In this document: piece by piece, positions 13,852-20,506 of the stretch
How the letters are laid out: every line of letters begins with the position of its first letter
Numbering within the stretch: position 1 is the first letter of the stretch
Assembly: GCA_001801405.1 (NCBI GenBank)
Contig: MGXQ01000083.1
Span: 1 to 20,506, forward strand
Direction of reading: 5' to 3'
Length of the DNA stretch: 20,506 bases
From: Gammaproteobacteria bacterium RIFCSPHIGHO2_02_FULL_42_13
GTDB lineage: Bacteria; Pseudomonadota; Gammaproteobacteria; UBA12402
Position numbers and translations under genes: made by a program
The notes under the pieces: model-generated
What the model saw: only the letters and a program-made list of their open reading frames with translations
Databases searched by the model: none
Told to the model about the DNA's origin: nothing

Positions 13852-14436
13852 TCATTTTCGATCGATTTCCAAAACCACACTGCTAATATCCTGCTGACTC
13901 AACGTATCTCGAGCAACCTCTGCATCACTCCTATTATTAAATGGCCCGACCTGAACGCGATACCATTCCATTTGACCACGCATCATCGGCACGACTTTGC
14001 TATGAAATCCAATTTCATTTAATTTTGTCTCAAACGCCTTTACATTATTTGGGTCAGACAACGAGGCAACTTGTAATATATATTTTGTCTTTTTACTATC
14101 GGACGCCGTCGCATCGGTTGCAACATTGACCGTATTTTTTGGCAACATACTATAAAAATCAAAATGTACGGGCGGCGCTTCTTCTTTTACCACTTTTTGC
14201 GGCGCTGTTTTTTTCACCACCATCGTCGGCTGATCAACGGTAGGCGCTTCTGCCTTATCTTTTAATTTATTAAAAAAATATAACCCGCCAACAATACCCA
14301 ACCCAATGACAATCAATACAATAAAAACAAAAAGCCATGAAAAATATTTTTTCGGTTTTTCGGGCGACTTCTTGCTCACGGGCTTTCGCCAATTCCGCGA
14401 ATTGCCATGCGCACGATGCACATAATCTTTTGGCAT
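13852..14436 (-). CDS. ftsN: FtsN-like SPOR-domain cell-division protein
   Basis: A 194-residue bitopic protein. It has a basic cytoplasmic tail (1-30), one membrane helix (about 32-55, FSWLFVFIVLIVIGLGIVGGLYFF), a Pro/Lys-rich periplasmic linker (about 60-110), and a C-terminal SPOR domain (about 117-190; YILQVASLSDPNNVKAFETKL, YRVQVGPFNNRSDAEVARDTL). SPOR domains bind denuded septal peptidoglycan glycans. The topology, and its place next to hslVU as in E. coli, support FtsN, though it is shorter than E. coli FtsN (319) and its essential linker motif cannot be confirmed. The start has a GGAGGTGAT ribosome site lying within the 3' end of argS, one base away, so they are coupled. Confidence 0.82.
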   Translation of the reverse strand: MPKDYVHRAHGNSRNWRKPVSKKSPEKPKKYFSWLFVFIVLIVIGLGIVGGLYFFNKLKDKAEAPTVDQPTMVVKKTAPQKVVKEEAPPVHFDFYSMLPKNTVNVATDATASDSKKTKYILQVASLSDPNNVKAFETKLNEIGFHSKVVPMMRGQMEWYRVQVGPFNNRSDAEVARDTLSQQDISSVVLEIDRK

Positions 14437-14437
14437 A

Positions 14438-16195
14438 TTACATCACCTCCGGCGTTGATATCTTTAATAACGTTAAGCCATTCTGTAAAATTTGTTTAGT
14501 CGCCATCACCACACTTAATCGCGCGTGACGCAATGCATCGTCGTCTATAATAAATTTCTCGGCATTATAATAAACATGAAAACGATTTGCGAGCTCGCGC
14601 AAATAATTCGCTAATTGATGTGGCGCCAAGTCCTGCGCCGACTTTAATAGCGTCTCGGCATACTGTGATATATAGGATATTAATGCTTTTTCATACGGCG
14701 AAGTTAAACAATCGAGGGCAGAAATGCCCGCCACCTGATCAAATGTCATATGACGTTCGTCTAACTGACGAAACACGCTACAAATACGCGCATAGGCATA
14801 CTGTATATAATAAACCGGATTTTCATTTGATTTTGATTTTGCCAAATCCAAATCAAAATCCATATGTTGATCACACGCCCGCATCACATAAAAAAATCGC
14901 GCCGCATCATTACCCACTTCTTCACGCAATTCGCGTAACGTCACAAACAATCCGCTTCGCGTCGACATCGGCACCTTTTTGCCATTGCGCCACAACACCG
15001 CAAATTGCACCAACGGAATTTGTAGCGCCTCTTTTTTTAATCCTAATGCGCCGACGGCCGCACGAATACGCGGCACATAACCGTGATGATCGGCACCAAA
15101 TATATCGATCAAACGATCAAATCCACGTTCAAGTTTATGCCAATGATAAGCAACATCCGACGCGAAATAAGTGTGCGCTCCATTGCTGCGCATGAGCACA
15201 CGATCTTGTTCATCCCCAAATTTGGTCGCACGAAACCACTGTGCGCCGTCTTTTTCAAATACATGACCACGCTCACGCAATGCATCAATACCTTTTTGAA
15301 TCGCGCCGCTCTCTAAGAGCTGTTTTTCGGAAAACCATTCATCAAAATCCACGCTAAACTCATGCAAATCATCTTTAATATCCGCCAATATCGTATCGGT
15401 ACCCCGCTGATGAATTGTCTGATAACCCTGCTTTAATAGCTCTTTTGCGCGTATAATTAATGCATCGATATGCTCGTCTTTATCACCACCTTGCGGTTCA
15501 TCGGCGGGAATATGCTCAAAAACTTTTGCGGATGGATGTTTAAATTTATCTTGATATTGATCCTTCAACGCTTGCGCAATAGCCACAATATAATCGCCGC
15601 AATAACCATTGACCGGAAAAATAAATTTTGCGCCTAAAATTTCTAAATAACGCAACCAAATACTCGTTGCCAAAATATCCATTTGACGGCCGGCATCATT
15701 CACATAATATTCGCGGTGCACGTCAAAACCTACCGCCTGTAATAAATCCGAAATCGCTGAACCATATGCCGCACCACGTCCATGTCCAACATGTAATGGA
15801 CCCGTTGGATTCGCCGAAACAAATTCGACGATAACACGCTGCTTGTGACCGGCATTGCTCAAACCAAATTTTTCGCCATCTTCTAAAACTTTTGCAATCA
15901 CGGATTGCTCAACATTTTGTTTCACAAAAAAATTAATGAACCCCGGACCCGCAATTTCAATTTTTTCAATCTCTTTGGCACGGCTTAATGCATCCACTAA
16001 TAAAGTCGCCAATTCAAGCGGCGGTAATTGAGCGGATTTCGCCAACATCAATGCAACGTTACTCGAATAATCGCCATGTTTGGCCTCTTTTGTGCGATCG
16101 ATGCGAAAAACAGTTGGCACCTCGGCGGGCAAACGACCGTCGACCTGCAGTTGTAACACCGCTTGTTGCAATAATTGTTGTAATGTTTCTTTCAT
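14438..16195 (-). CDS. argS: Arginyl-tRNA synthetase
   Basis: A 585-residue class I synthetase that charges tRNA-Arg. The N-terminal Add-1 tRNA-binding domain (about 1-85) is followed by EFVSANPTGPLHVGHGRGA with the HIGH-type motif HVGH (135-138). The YVNDAGRQM and FGADHHGYVPR segments follow, then the KMSKS-equivalent KVPMSTRSG, which in many bacterial ArgRS proteins lacks the canonical form. The C-terminal anticodon-binding domain ends in RLSVVMATKQILQNGLTLLKISTPEVM, the usual DALR end. Length is normal. It is first in the minus-strand run argS, ftsN, hslV, hslU and diverges from the uracil-DNA glycosylase gene. Confidence 0.97.
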   Translation of the reverse strand: MKETLQQLLQQAVLQLQVDGRLPAEVPTVFRIDRTKEAKHGDYSSNVALMLAKSAQLPPLELATLLVDALSRAKEIEKIEIAGPGFINFFVKQNVEQSVIAKVLEDGEKFGLSNAGHKQRVIVEFVSANPTGPLHVGHGRGAAYGSAISDLLQAVGFDVHREYYVNDAGRQMDILATSIWLRYLEILGAKFIFPVNGYCGDYIVAIAQALKDQYQDKFKHPSAKVFEHIPADEPQGGDKDEHIDALIIRAKELLKQGYQTIHQRGTDTILADIKDDLHEFSVDFDEWFSEKQLLESGAIQKGIDALRERGHVFEKDGAQWFRATKFGDEQDRVLMRSNGAHTYFASDVAYHWHKLERGFDRLIDIFGADHHGYVPRIRAAVGALGLKKEALQIPLVQFAVLWRNGKKVPMSTRSGLFVTLRELREEVGNDAARFFYVMRACDQHMDFDLDLAKSKSNENPVYYIQYAYARICSVFRQLDERHMTFDQVAGISALDCLTSPYEKALISYISQYAETLLKSAQDLAPHQLANYLRELANRFHVYYNAEKFIIDDDALRHARLSVVMATKQILQNGLTLLKISTPEVM

Positions 16196-16265
16196 CAGGC
16201 AAAAATTCAGTGATTATTTGAAGGAGTTATATTATCCTGTCTACTTTATAAAATCCAACGCTTAT

Positions 16266-16937
16266 ATGAATACTAAACAATTAGCCTATTTAGACGCCAT
16301 GGACATCTCTGTCTGGCAAAAGCGCAACAGGCAACCAAAATCTATCGCCATGGACATTGAAACTATTGATCCAGAACTCGAGGGAGCATGGAAAAAACTT
16401 GAGTTGCAGGTCAAAAATTGCACGCTCTGTGAGCTTTCAAAAACACGAACTCAGACCGTATTCGGCGTTGGTAATCGGCAAACTGATCTTTTATTGATCG
16501 GCGAAGCGCCAGGAGCCAGCGAGGATGCCCAGGGAGAACCGTTCGTCGGCCGCGCCGGACTTCTCTTAAATGAAATGTTGAAATCAATCGGACTCAATCG
16601 ACAAACGACTTACATTACTAATATTTTAAAATGTCGGCCGCCCAACAATCGCGATCCATTGCCGCACGAAGTCAAACTCTGCACGCCGTATCTCAACGAA
16701 CAAATCACATTAATCAATCCAAAAATGATCGTCGCCGTCGGCCGCATCGCCGCACAATTTTTATTAAACACCGACACACCTATCGGCAAAATGCGCATGC
16801 AACTGCATCATTATGGCGAAAAGAAAATTCCACTGGTCGTGATTTATCATCCTGCTTATCTATTACGCTCGCCACGTGAAAAAGCCAAAGCGTATCGAGA
16901 TATGCTGCAGATTAAAAAGATTTTACACGAAATATAA
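16266..16937 (+). CDS. Type-4 (4Fe-4S) uracil-DNA glycosylase
   Basis: A 223-residue protein of the family 4 uracil-DNA glycosylases, which remove uracil from DNA. Cys52, Cys55, Cys123 and Cys139 (NCTLCEL, LKCRPP, KLCTPY) are the four expected cluster ligands. Motif GEAPGASEDAQGEPFVGRAG (79-98) is the uracil-pocket and catalytic loop, TNILKCRPPNNRDP the second block, and HPAYLLRSP (195-203) the DNA-intercalation loop. I start at ATG 16266 because YLDAMDISVWQKR matches the family's usual N-terminal helix. A longer open frame reaching back to 16080 runs into argS and is unlikely. The ribosome site is weak. A hairpin terminator follows the stop. Confidence 0.93.
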   Translation: MNTKQLAYLDAMDISVWQKRNRQPKSIAMDIETIDPELEGAWKKLELQVKNCTLCELSKTRTQTVFGVGNRQTDLLLIGEAPGASEDAQGEPFVGRAGLLLNEMLKSIGLNRQTTYITNILKCRPPNNRDPLPHEVKLCTPYLNEQITLINPKMIVAVGRIAAQFLLNTDTPIGKMRMQLHHYGEKKIPLVVIYHPAYLLRSPREKAKAYRDMLQIKKILHEI

Positions 16938-16950
16938 TACGAAATGATTT

Positions 16951-16975
16951 CCCCGTGGCTTGCATGGGGATTTTT
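16951..16975 (+). terminator. Rho-independent terminator of the uracil-DNA glycosylase gene
   Basis: CCCCGTG pairs with CATGGGG (one G-T pair) around the loop GCTTG, followed by ATTTTT, 14 bases after the stop codon. Read the other way it also has AAAAAT before the stem, so it may serve the 440-residue orphan gene's ancestral position. The same half-hairpin (TTGCACGGGGATTTTT) recurs at 19001-19016, where a C restores the perfect stem. Confidence 0.8.
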
Positions 16976-17022
16976 ATTCACATGCTGAACACAGAATGCG
17001 ACGGCACATCCACCAACTTCCC
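16959..17022. repeat. 64-bp duplicated sequence, left copy
   Basis: Identical to 19000-19063 except for one base (T at 16965, C at 19006). It contains half of a terminator plus the reverse complement of the last 14 codons (GKLVDVPSHSVFSM) and stop of the orphan gene at 19019-20341. Here it is detached from the rest of that gene. The two copies enclose the MaoC remnant/MFS island. Confidence 0.92.
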
Positions 17023-17031
17023 GCTTGCGTC

Positions 17032-17089
17032 ATCCCCGAAAATGCTTTTCCGCCGAAGCAATAGCGAGGCGGAAACATTTGTCGGGGAT
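17032..17089. repeat. Long hairpin repeat with GTCATCCCCG ends
   Basis: ATCCCCGA.AAATGC..TTCCGCC pairs with GGCGGAA.CATTTGTCGGGGAT with two small bulges, leaving a 13-base loop. Its outer ends (CGTCATCCCCG and CGGGGATCC) are inverted relative to the next palindrome at 17151-17186, so the two form a pair. No gene is visible between 16938 and 17294. Confidence 0.75.
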
Positions 17090-17150
17090 CCATTCCTAAA
17101 TTAACTTCAATAAAATTAAATTTTCCGATATTGGACTTATTGATCTATGG

Positions 17151-17186
17151 ATCCCCGGCTATTTTGCTTCGCAAAATCCCGGGGAT
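17151..17186. repeat. Second hairpin repeat, inverted partner
   Basis: ATCCCCGG (17151-17158) pairs with CCGGGGAT (17179-17186), and inside it ATTTTGC pairs with GCAAAAT around TTC. It ends in GGGGATGACA, the inverse of the start of the preceding hairpin. Small dispersed palindromes of this kind are common in proteobacteria. Confidence 0.75.
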
Positions 17187-17206
17187 GACAGCATCCCTCT
17201 CAGAAC

Positions 17207-17294
17207 GTAGGTTGGGCCGTGAGGCCCAACAAACTATTCCCGTTGGGCTTCGCTTCGCTCAGCGCCAACCTACATTTTACTTAGCCCAACCTAC
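17207..17294. mobile_element. 88-bp element with perfect 11-bp terminal inverted repeats
   Basis: GTAGGTTGGGC (17207-17217) and GCCCAACCTAC (17284-17294) are perfect inverted ends. Inside are GGGCC..GGCCC and GTTGGGCTTCGCTTCGCTCAGCGCCAAC palindromic parts (17242-17268). It has the look of a tiny non-autonomous mobile element. Its right end abuts the first codons of the MaoC remnant exactly, so it marks that gene's truncation point. Confidence 0.7.
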
Positions 17295-17591
17295 CGCGCT
17301 TTTAGTATTATAAATGGCATGACGGTCTCAACAATAAGTGCAAAAGCCATAGCTAATTTAGGGTGGGACAAAGTAAGGCTCGTTAATCCTGTTTTTATAG
17401 GGGACACTCTATATGCGGAAAGTGAAATTTTGCGAAAACGAGAATCAAAATCAAGATCAACTCAAGGCATAGTGACCGTTAAAACAACCGGATTAAAAGA
17501 AAATGGAACAATTGTGCTAACATTCGAAAGAACCATCTTGATTCCGAAGCGCAATTTCGATATAAATTATTCCATTAAGTCAAGACGGTAA
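17295..17591 (+). pseudogene. 5'-truncated MaoC-like dehydratase
   Basis: The open frame contains the C-terminal half of a MaoC-family (R)-specific hydratase/dehydratase-like protein: NGMTVSTISAKAIANLGWD, VRLVNPVFIGDTLYAESEIL, RESKSRSTQGIVTVKTT. In the family, the GMTVS segment falls near the middle of a roughly 150-residue hot-dog-fold protein, after the catalytic D-x-N-x-x-H region. That region is missing here. Homology begins right after the 88-bp element. An internal ATG at 17319 would give 90 residues lacking the active site, so enzymatic function is unlikely. The stop is nine bases before the MFS gene, so the two were probably co-transcribed. AT-rich codon use resembles that MFS gene rather than the neighbours. 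Confidence 0.72.
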
Positions 17592-17600
17592 AGTTTAATC

Positions 17601-18764
17601 ATGTTTAATAAAGAAATTTACAAACAAAATTACAAAATAATTTCAACTAATTTAGTTTTTTGGTTTGGGGTTTATTTATTTTTACCCGTATTACCTTTGT
17701 TTTACGGCCAGTCAGGGATGAGCAGCCAAAAGATAGGGTATATAATTGGATCATATTCATTAGGCGCCATACTGTTTCGCGCATTGGCGGGAAAGATCGC
17801 GGATCGTTATGGTTACAAATTGATTGCTACTCTTGGCTTGATTTTGTCATTAAGTGCTATTTTTGGGTATTTTTACGTAGGGAGTTTGCTGGCAATATTG
17901 TTATTTCGTTTTTTACACGGAGTTGGTAGCGCAGGATATAGTTCTTCAGCGATAGCAATGGTTACTCTAACAAATAAAAGCGATAATGTAAAAGAAGCAA
18001 TTTCTCTGTATACATTATTCAGCATGATTGGAATAGCTTTTGCTATGAGCGCGGCTACATTTATATATAATGCAGGAAATTATCATCTCGTTATTACTTT
18101 TGCTTTACTCACTACAGCGACTGCTCTTATTTTATTTCCTAGAAAAATGGATATATTTTTGCAACGAGAAAGAAACGTCAAATCTACAGGCTTTTTAAAA
18201 ATCATATCTAATCCATTTATTTTTATATCAACTCTAAATCAATTTACAATTTATTTATGTTACAGCAGTATAATGACATTTTTACCCCTACTTATGTATT
18301 CGCAAGGAGTAAAAAACTTATTTGTTTTTTATTTTACTTACTCAGCTACTGTCGTCTCGATGCGATTTTTTGCCGCGCAGCTTTGTAGATTTATTGAAGT
18401 AAAACAATTGATTTTGTATATCTTATTAATTTTTGCGTGCACGATGCTGGTCCCTATCCTAAGCAAAACAGTGTTGGGTTTGTTTTTTATTGGCATAGGT
18501 GTTGGGATTGCTGTGGGATTAGGTCTTCCCTTATTAACCAGCGTGATATCGGTCAATACCCGCCCTGTAGATCGAGGTGTTGCTTTAGGGTTTTTTACTA
18601 CAGCGATAGATCTTGGTATGGGCGTCGGGTCTATAGGGATGGGGTGGGTGACAGAGTATTTTGGCTATAACAAAATGTTTTTTGTTGTTTTTTTGTTTAT
18701 TTTCATGAACTTTCTTTTTTACTTGTTTTGGATAAGAAAGCAAAAACCATTTTATCGTAGATAG
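17601..18764 (+). CDS. MFS transporter, efflux-like
   Basis: A 387-residue twelve-helix major facilitator protein. The loop between helices 2 and 3 has GKIADRYGYKLI (about 64-75), a motif A variant, and helix 4-5 shows RFLHGVGSAGYSSSAIAMV (about 102-120), typical of the family. The last helices contain GIGVGIAVGLGLPLLTSVISVNTRPVDRGVALGFF, as in arabinose-efflux/multidrug-type members. The substrate is unknown. There is no convincing ribosome site, suggesting it relied on coupling with the truncated MaoC gene upstream. Codon choice is visibly more AT-rich than in argS or the glycosylase gene, and the gene sits between duplicated 64-bp flanks, so recent acquisition is likely. Confidence 0.85.
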   Translation: MFNKEIYKQNYKIISTNLVFWFGVYLFLPVLPLFYGQSGMSSQKIGYIIGSYSLGAILFRALAGKIADRYGYKLIATLGLILSLSAIFGYFYVGSLLAILLFRFLHGVGSAGYSSSAIAMVTLTNKSDNVKEAISLYTLFSMIGIAFAMSAATFIYNAGNYHLVITFALLTTATALILFPRKMDIFLQRERNVKSTGFLKIISNPFIFISTLNQFTIYLCYSSIMTFLPLLMYSQGVKNLFVFYFTYSATVVSMRFFAAQLCRFIEVKQLILYILLIFACTMLVPILSKTVLGLFFIGIGVGIAVGLGLPLLTSVISVNTRPVDRGVALGFFTTAIDLGMGVGSIGMGWVTEYFGYNKMFFVVFLFIFMNFLFYLFWIRKQKPFYRR

Positions 18765-18793
18765 AATACTCTATAAGCATTTTTTTACTGATT

Positions 18794-18823
18794 ATAGCTA
18801 ATCGTTCAGGGACGACTAGCTAT
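18794..18823 (+). terminator. Candidate terminator hairpin after the MFS gene
   Basis: ATAGCTA-TCGT pairs with ACGA-TAGCTAT around TCAGGG with one A-C mismatch, 30 bases after the stop. No clean T-run follows, so it is a weak terminator or merely a structured 3' end. Confidence 0.45.
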
Positions 18824-18954
18824 TTGATAAAAAAGTGTTTTGTATAAATCGCGGCTATGAATATGTTGCTGCGTTATGTACAATAACCAGAAATAAAAAG
18901 ATCTACGGCGCTTCTGTCCTGCTTATGCAGTTGGAGTTGTCACCCTGCGACTTG

Positions 18955-18999
18955 TGTATGAACCTGGTACATGTGTTACCCATGCACCAGGTTCATACA
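18955..18999. mobile_element. 45-bp palindrome with TG..CA ends, IS-remnant-like
   Basis: TGTATGAACCTGGT and ACCAGGTTCATACA are perfect inverted arms around a 17-base centre that itself contains CATG..CATG. CTTG occurs directly on both sides (18951-18954, 19000-19003), as a short target duplication would. The ends resemble those of insertion sequences with TGT..ACA termini, but there is no transposase, and the family is uncertain. It adjoins the right 64-bp copy. Confidence 0.5.
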
Positions 19000-19063
19000 C
19001 TTGCACGGGGATTTTTATTCACATGCTGAACACAGAATGCGACGGCACATCCACCAACTTCCC
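19000..19063. repeat. 64-bp duplicated sequence, right copy
   Basis: The right copy forms the true 3' end of the orphan gene (its last codons and stop) plus the right half of a terminator, TTGCACGGGGATTTTT. One base differs from the left copy at 16959-17022. Its left boundary is exactly the edge of the 45-bp palindrome. Confidence 0.92.
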
Positions 19064-20341
19064 TCTTTCGATCAAGGCAGCACGAATTGGCGCCAATGCT
19101 TCTGCATAGTGCTCTTGCCATTGTGCTTCTAAATGGGCGCACACTTCTGGCTTAGCACCTTTGGGGTGACATAGGCTTTGCAGCATCTCTGGCACGCGAC
19201 GAAACCCTTCACGAACAAAATAGTTGTGCGCACACACAAAAATATATGTCGAACCCATTCCGTCTCTTATCACTTGCTGCAATGCGTTACGTAACGATTT
19301 TGGATCTTTTACCGTTGCATCAAAATGCGCTGTCGTCGAGGGTGTTGCCGCAAAAACATTACAATAGATTTCTTTAACCCGGGTTGCTACCTTTTGTGCA
19401 TGTTCAATAACCGGTAATAAAAAGACGTCTTGTCCTGCAATCTTGACGGGATGAACATGCTCTAAATTTAATGGTGGCACACGACCCTCAACATGTGCTG
19501 TTTTCGCAGCAGGTTTCGGTTGCACATAACCAATCTCATCATCTCGCACATCATCGCCATGTGTCTCATTATAGACTTCACTAAACGTTTGGCGCGCCGC
19601 CCAAACATGTGCAAGCTGCGCATGATGCGCCTCCACTGCTGGTTTTAATTCCGCTACTTTTGCGGCATAGGTAGATTGCCACAAACCAGTTATTGCGGCT
19701 GATTCTTCTGCACATAATTCTTGTCGTTTTTTACTAAATTCCCGATAACGATCGTAATACCAGGCTCGCTCATGTTCCAGCTCGGCTCTTGTTCCTTTAA
19801 TCACATTTTGCATAAATGCATCTAAATCCGCCGCATGCGCATCAAATTTTCCCATCTCGCCCAATTTCTTAAACGCCCGCACAAATAATTCAGCCATCGC
19901 TTCTGCGTTTTCTCGCACTGCTGCCGTTATTGCCTCTGCCGGTGAATCAGTAGAACTATGTGAAATCGTTGTACGATCGATAGAATCGGGTGTTGCTGAC
20001 TTGCGCGCGGATAAGGTTTTTCGCAACATTTCATATCGCTCTTGGTTAGAAAATATTTCATTCGCTATACGTATCGGTGCAATTACGTGCGTCGTGTGAT
20101 CACCCGTGCAACGCAGCCCAGATAATCGACTTATATAGTTTCTTTCCCAGTACAAAACAGCTTGCTCATCTAACTTCCCATCGGGTGCCACTAAGGCTAG
20201 TTTTTCTTGAAAGACCGCTTCTACGTCACCCGCACGCGCAACAAATAAGTCGGCTGATCGAAAAGCGTTATCACGTATTGCACGATACCGAGGAGTATCG
20301 CGCAGCTGAAATCCCAAAAACTCAAAATAGCTTCTTGGCAT
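19019..20341 (-). CDS. Large orphan helical protein
   Basis: A 440-residue protein that I do not recognise. It begins PRSYFEFLGFQLRDTPRYRAIRDNAF and is rich in Ala, Glu, Arg and His with long helical stretches (about 130-265, for example AELEHERAWYYDRYREFSKKRQEL). A Pro-containing middle (YVQPKPAAKTAHVEGRVPPLNL) and a C-terminal region with YIFVCAHNYFVREGFRRVPEML and CAHLEAQWQEHYAEAL follow. No signal peptide or membrane segment is seen. I start at ATG 20341, six bases after AAGGAG; a GTG one codon earlier is less well spaced. Alone on its strand, it has the size and composition of an accessory or host-directed protein, but nothing proves secretion. Its last 14 codons are duplicated 2 kb away. 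Confidence 0.78.
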   Translation of the reverse strand: MPRSYFEFLGFQLRDTPRYRAIRDNAFRSADLFVARAGDVEAVFQEKLALVAPDGKLDEQAVLYWERNYISRLSGLRCTGDHTTHVIAPIRIANEIFSNQERYEMLRKTLSARKSATPDSIDRTTISHSSTDSPAEAITAAVRENAEAMAELFVRAFKKLGEMGKFDAHAADLDAFMQNVIKGTRAELEHERAWYYDRYREFSKKRQELCAEESAAITGLWQSTYAAKVAELKPAVEAHHAQLAHVWAARQTFSEVYNETHGDDVRDDEIGYVQPKPAAKTAHVEGRVPPLNLEHVHPVKIAGQDVFLLPVIEHAQKVATRVKEIYCNVFAATPSTTAHFDATVKDPKSLRNALQQVIRDGMGSTYIFVCAHNYFVREGFRRVPEMLQSLCHPKGAKPEVCAHLEAQWQEHYAEALAPIRAALIERGKLVDVPSHSVFSM

Positions 20342-20432
20342 CACTCACTCCTTAATTTTTATTATTTTTATAGAGCAGTCAACGCTGCATTGACCTACTA
20401 TAGCCGCCAATTCTTAAGGAAATCTTCAACAA

Positions 20433-20506
20433 CTCGGCCGCAAGCGGCCGAGATTGTTTCCTGGATTGATTTCGCCTGCGCGGGAAACCCGCGCGAACGG
20501 CGACCA
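20433..20506 (+). repeat. Four-hairpin palindromic element, copy 3 (partial, intergenic)
   Basis: H1 CTCGGCCGC-AA-GCGGCCGAG (20433-20452) and H2 GCGCGGG-AAA-CCCGCGC (20478-20494) are identical to copy 1. The sequence reaches the first bases of H3 (CGACCA) before the window ends. The flank TTCAACAACTCGG is also shared with copy 1. In the frame used by rpe and waaA this copy has a TGA between H1 and H2 (20468-20470), as expected where it is not translated. Confidence 0.88.

Noticed and set aside
14587..15195. 202-residue plus-strand frame inside argS
   Set aside because: It is a shadow of the well-supported argS gene; the composition is that of antisense translation.
16080..16265. N-terminal extension of the uracil-DNA glycosylase
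   Set aside because: The extra residues overlap argS on the other strand and do not resemble the family; the start at 16266 fits homologues.
17131..17313. 60-residue plus-strand frame
   Set aside because: It is built entirely from palindromic repeat DNA and has no ribosome site.
18835..19029. 64-residue plus-strand frame across the 45-bp palindrome
   Set aside because: It runs through repeat sequence into the end of the orphan gene, with no recognisable product.
1..20506. tRNA or rRNA genes
   Set aside because: No cloverleaf with a TTC-loop pattern or rRNA core sequence was seen on either strand by eye.

Overview
The window looks like a chromosomal segment from a moderately AT-rich gammaproteobacterium. 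The argS, SPOR-domain (ftsN-like), hslV, hslU run, plus waaA, rpe, rpiA and a four-cysteine type-4 uracil-DNA glycosylase, is an ordinary gammaproteobacterial core set. Unusually many palindromic repeats, several decayed genes and three large unrecognised proteins suggest an obligately or facultatively host-associated lineage, perhaps Legionellales/Coxiellaceae. That placement is inference; no rRNA gene is present to fix it.

Layout. At the left edge is what looks like the 5' end of a group II intron on the minus strand, next to a small palindrome. Next comes a two-gene minus-strand unit: an AAA_14/DUF4143 ATPase whose end overlaps the start of a YhcG/DUF1016 PD-(D/E)XK nuclease-like gene. Four 21-nt repeats spaced 32-33 nt apart lie over its promoter. 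An MFS transporter is divergent from this unit. Then follow a charged orphan protein, a MarC-family membrane protein (yhgN) and a minus-strand group waaA, EamA transporter, UbiA-like protein. The UbiA-like protein has lost the Asp-rich catalytic motifs. The centre carries rpe with a truncated DUF985 cupin remnant, a 216-bp palindrome, rpiA and an orphan 186-residue protein. The argS, ftsN, hslV, hslU block and the divergent uracil-DNA glycosylase follow. The right end holds a roughly 2-kb island (5'-truncated MaoC-like gene plus MFS transporter) between two copies of a 64-bp sequence, then a 440-residue orphan gene.

Main discovery candidate: a roughly 150-bp element made of four consecutive hairpins. 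It occurs inside rpe, where it adds about 55 in-frame codons between the last strand and last helix of the barrel. It also occurs at the 3' end of waaA, where it replaces the native C terminus with about 55 codons, and, cut by the window edge, in an intergenic region. The two genic copies are read in the same frame and give related peptides (RLRGK.ARTAT.GE). Their hairpin arms differ by paired changes, so the fold appears conserved more than the sequence. This resembles in concept the Rickettsia palindromic elements that insert into genes, but I do not recognise this element.

Genes working together: rpe and rpiA interconvert pentose phosphates; waaA adds Kdo to lipid A; hslV and hslU form the ATP-dependent HslUV protease; argS and the SPOR protein share the same transcription direction and near-contact spacing. 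The ATPase/nuclease pair is probably an accessory module of unknown role.
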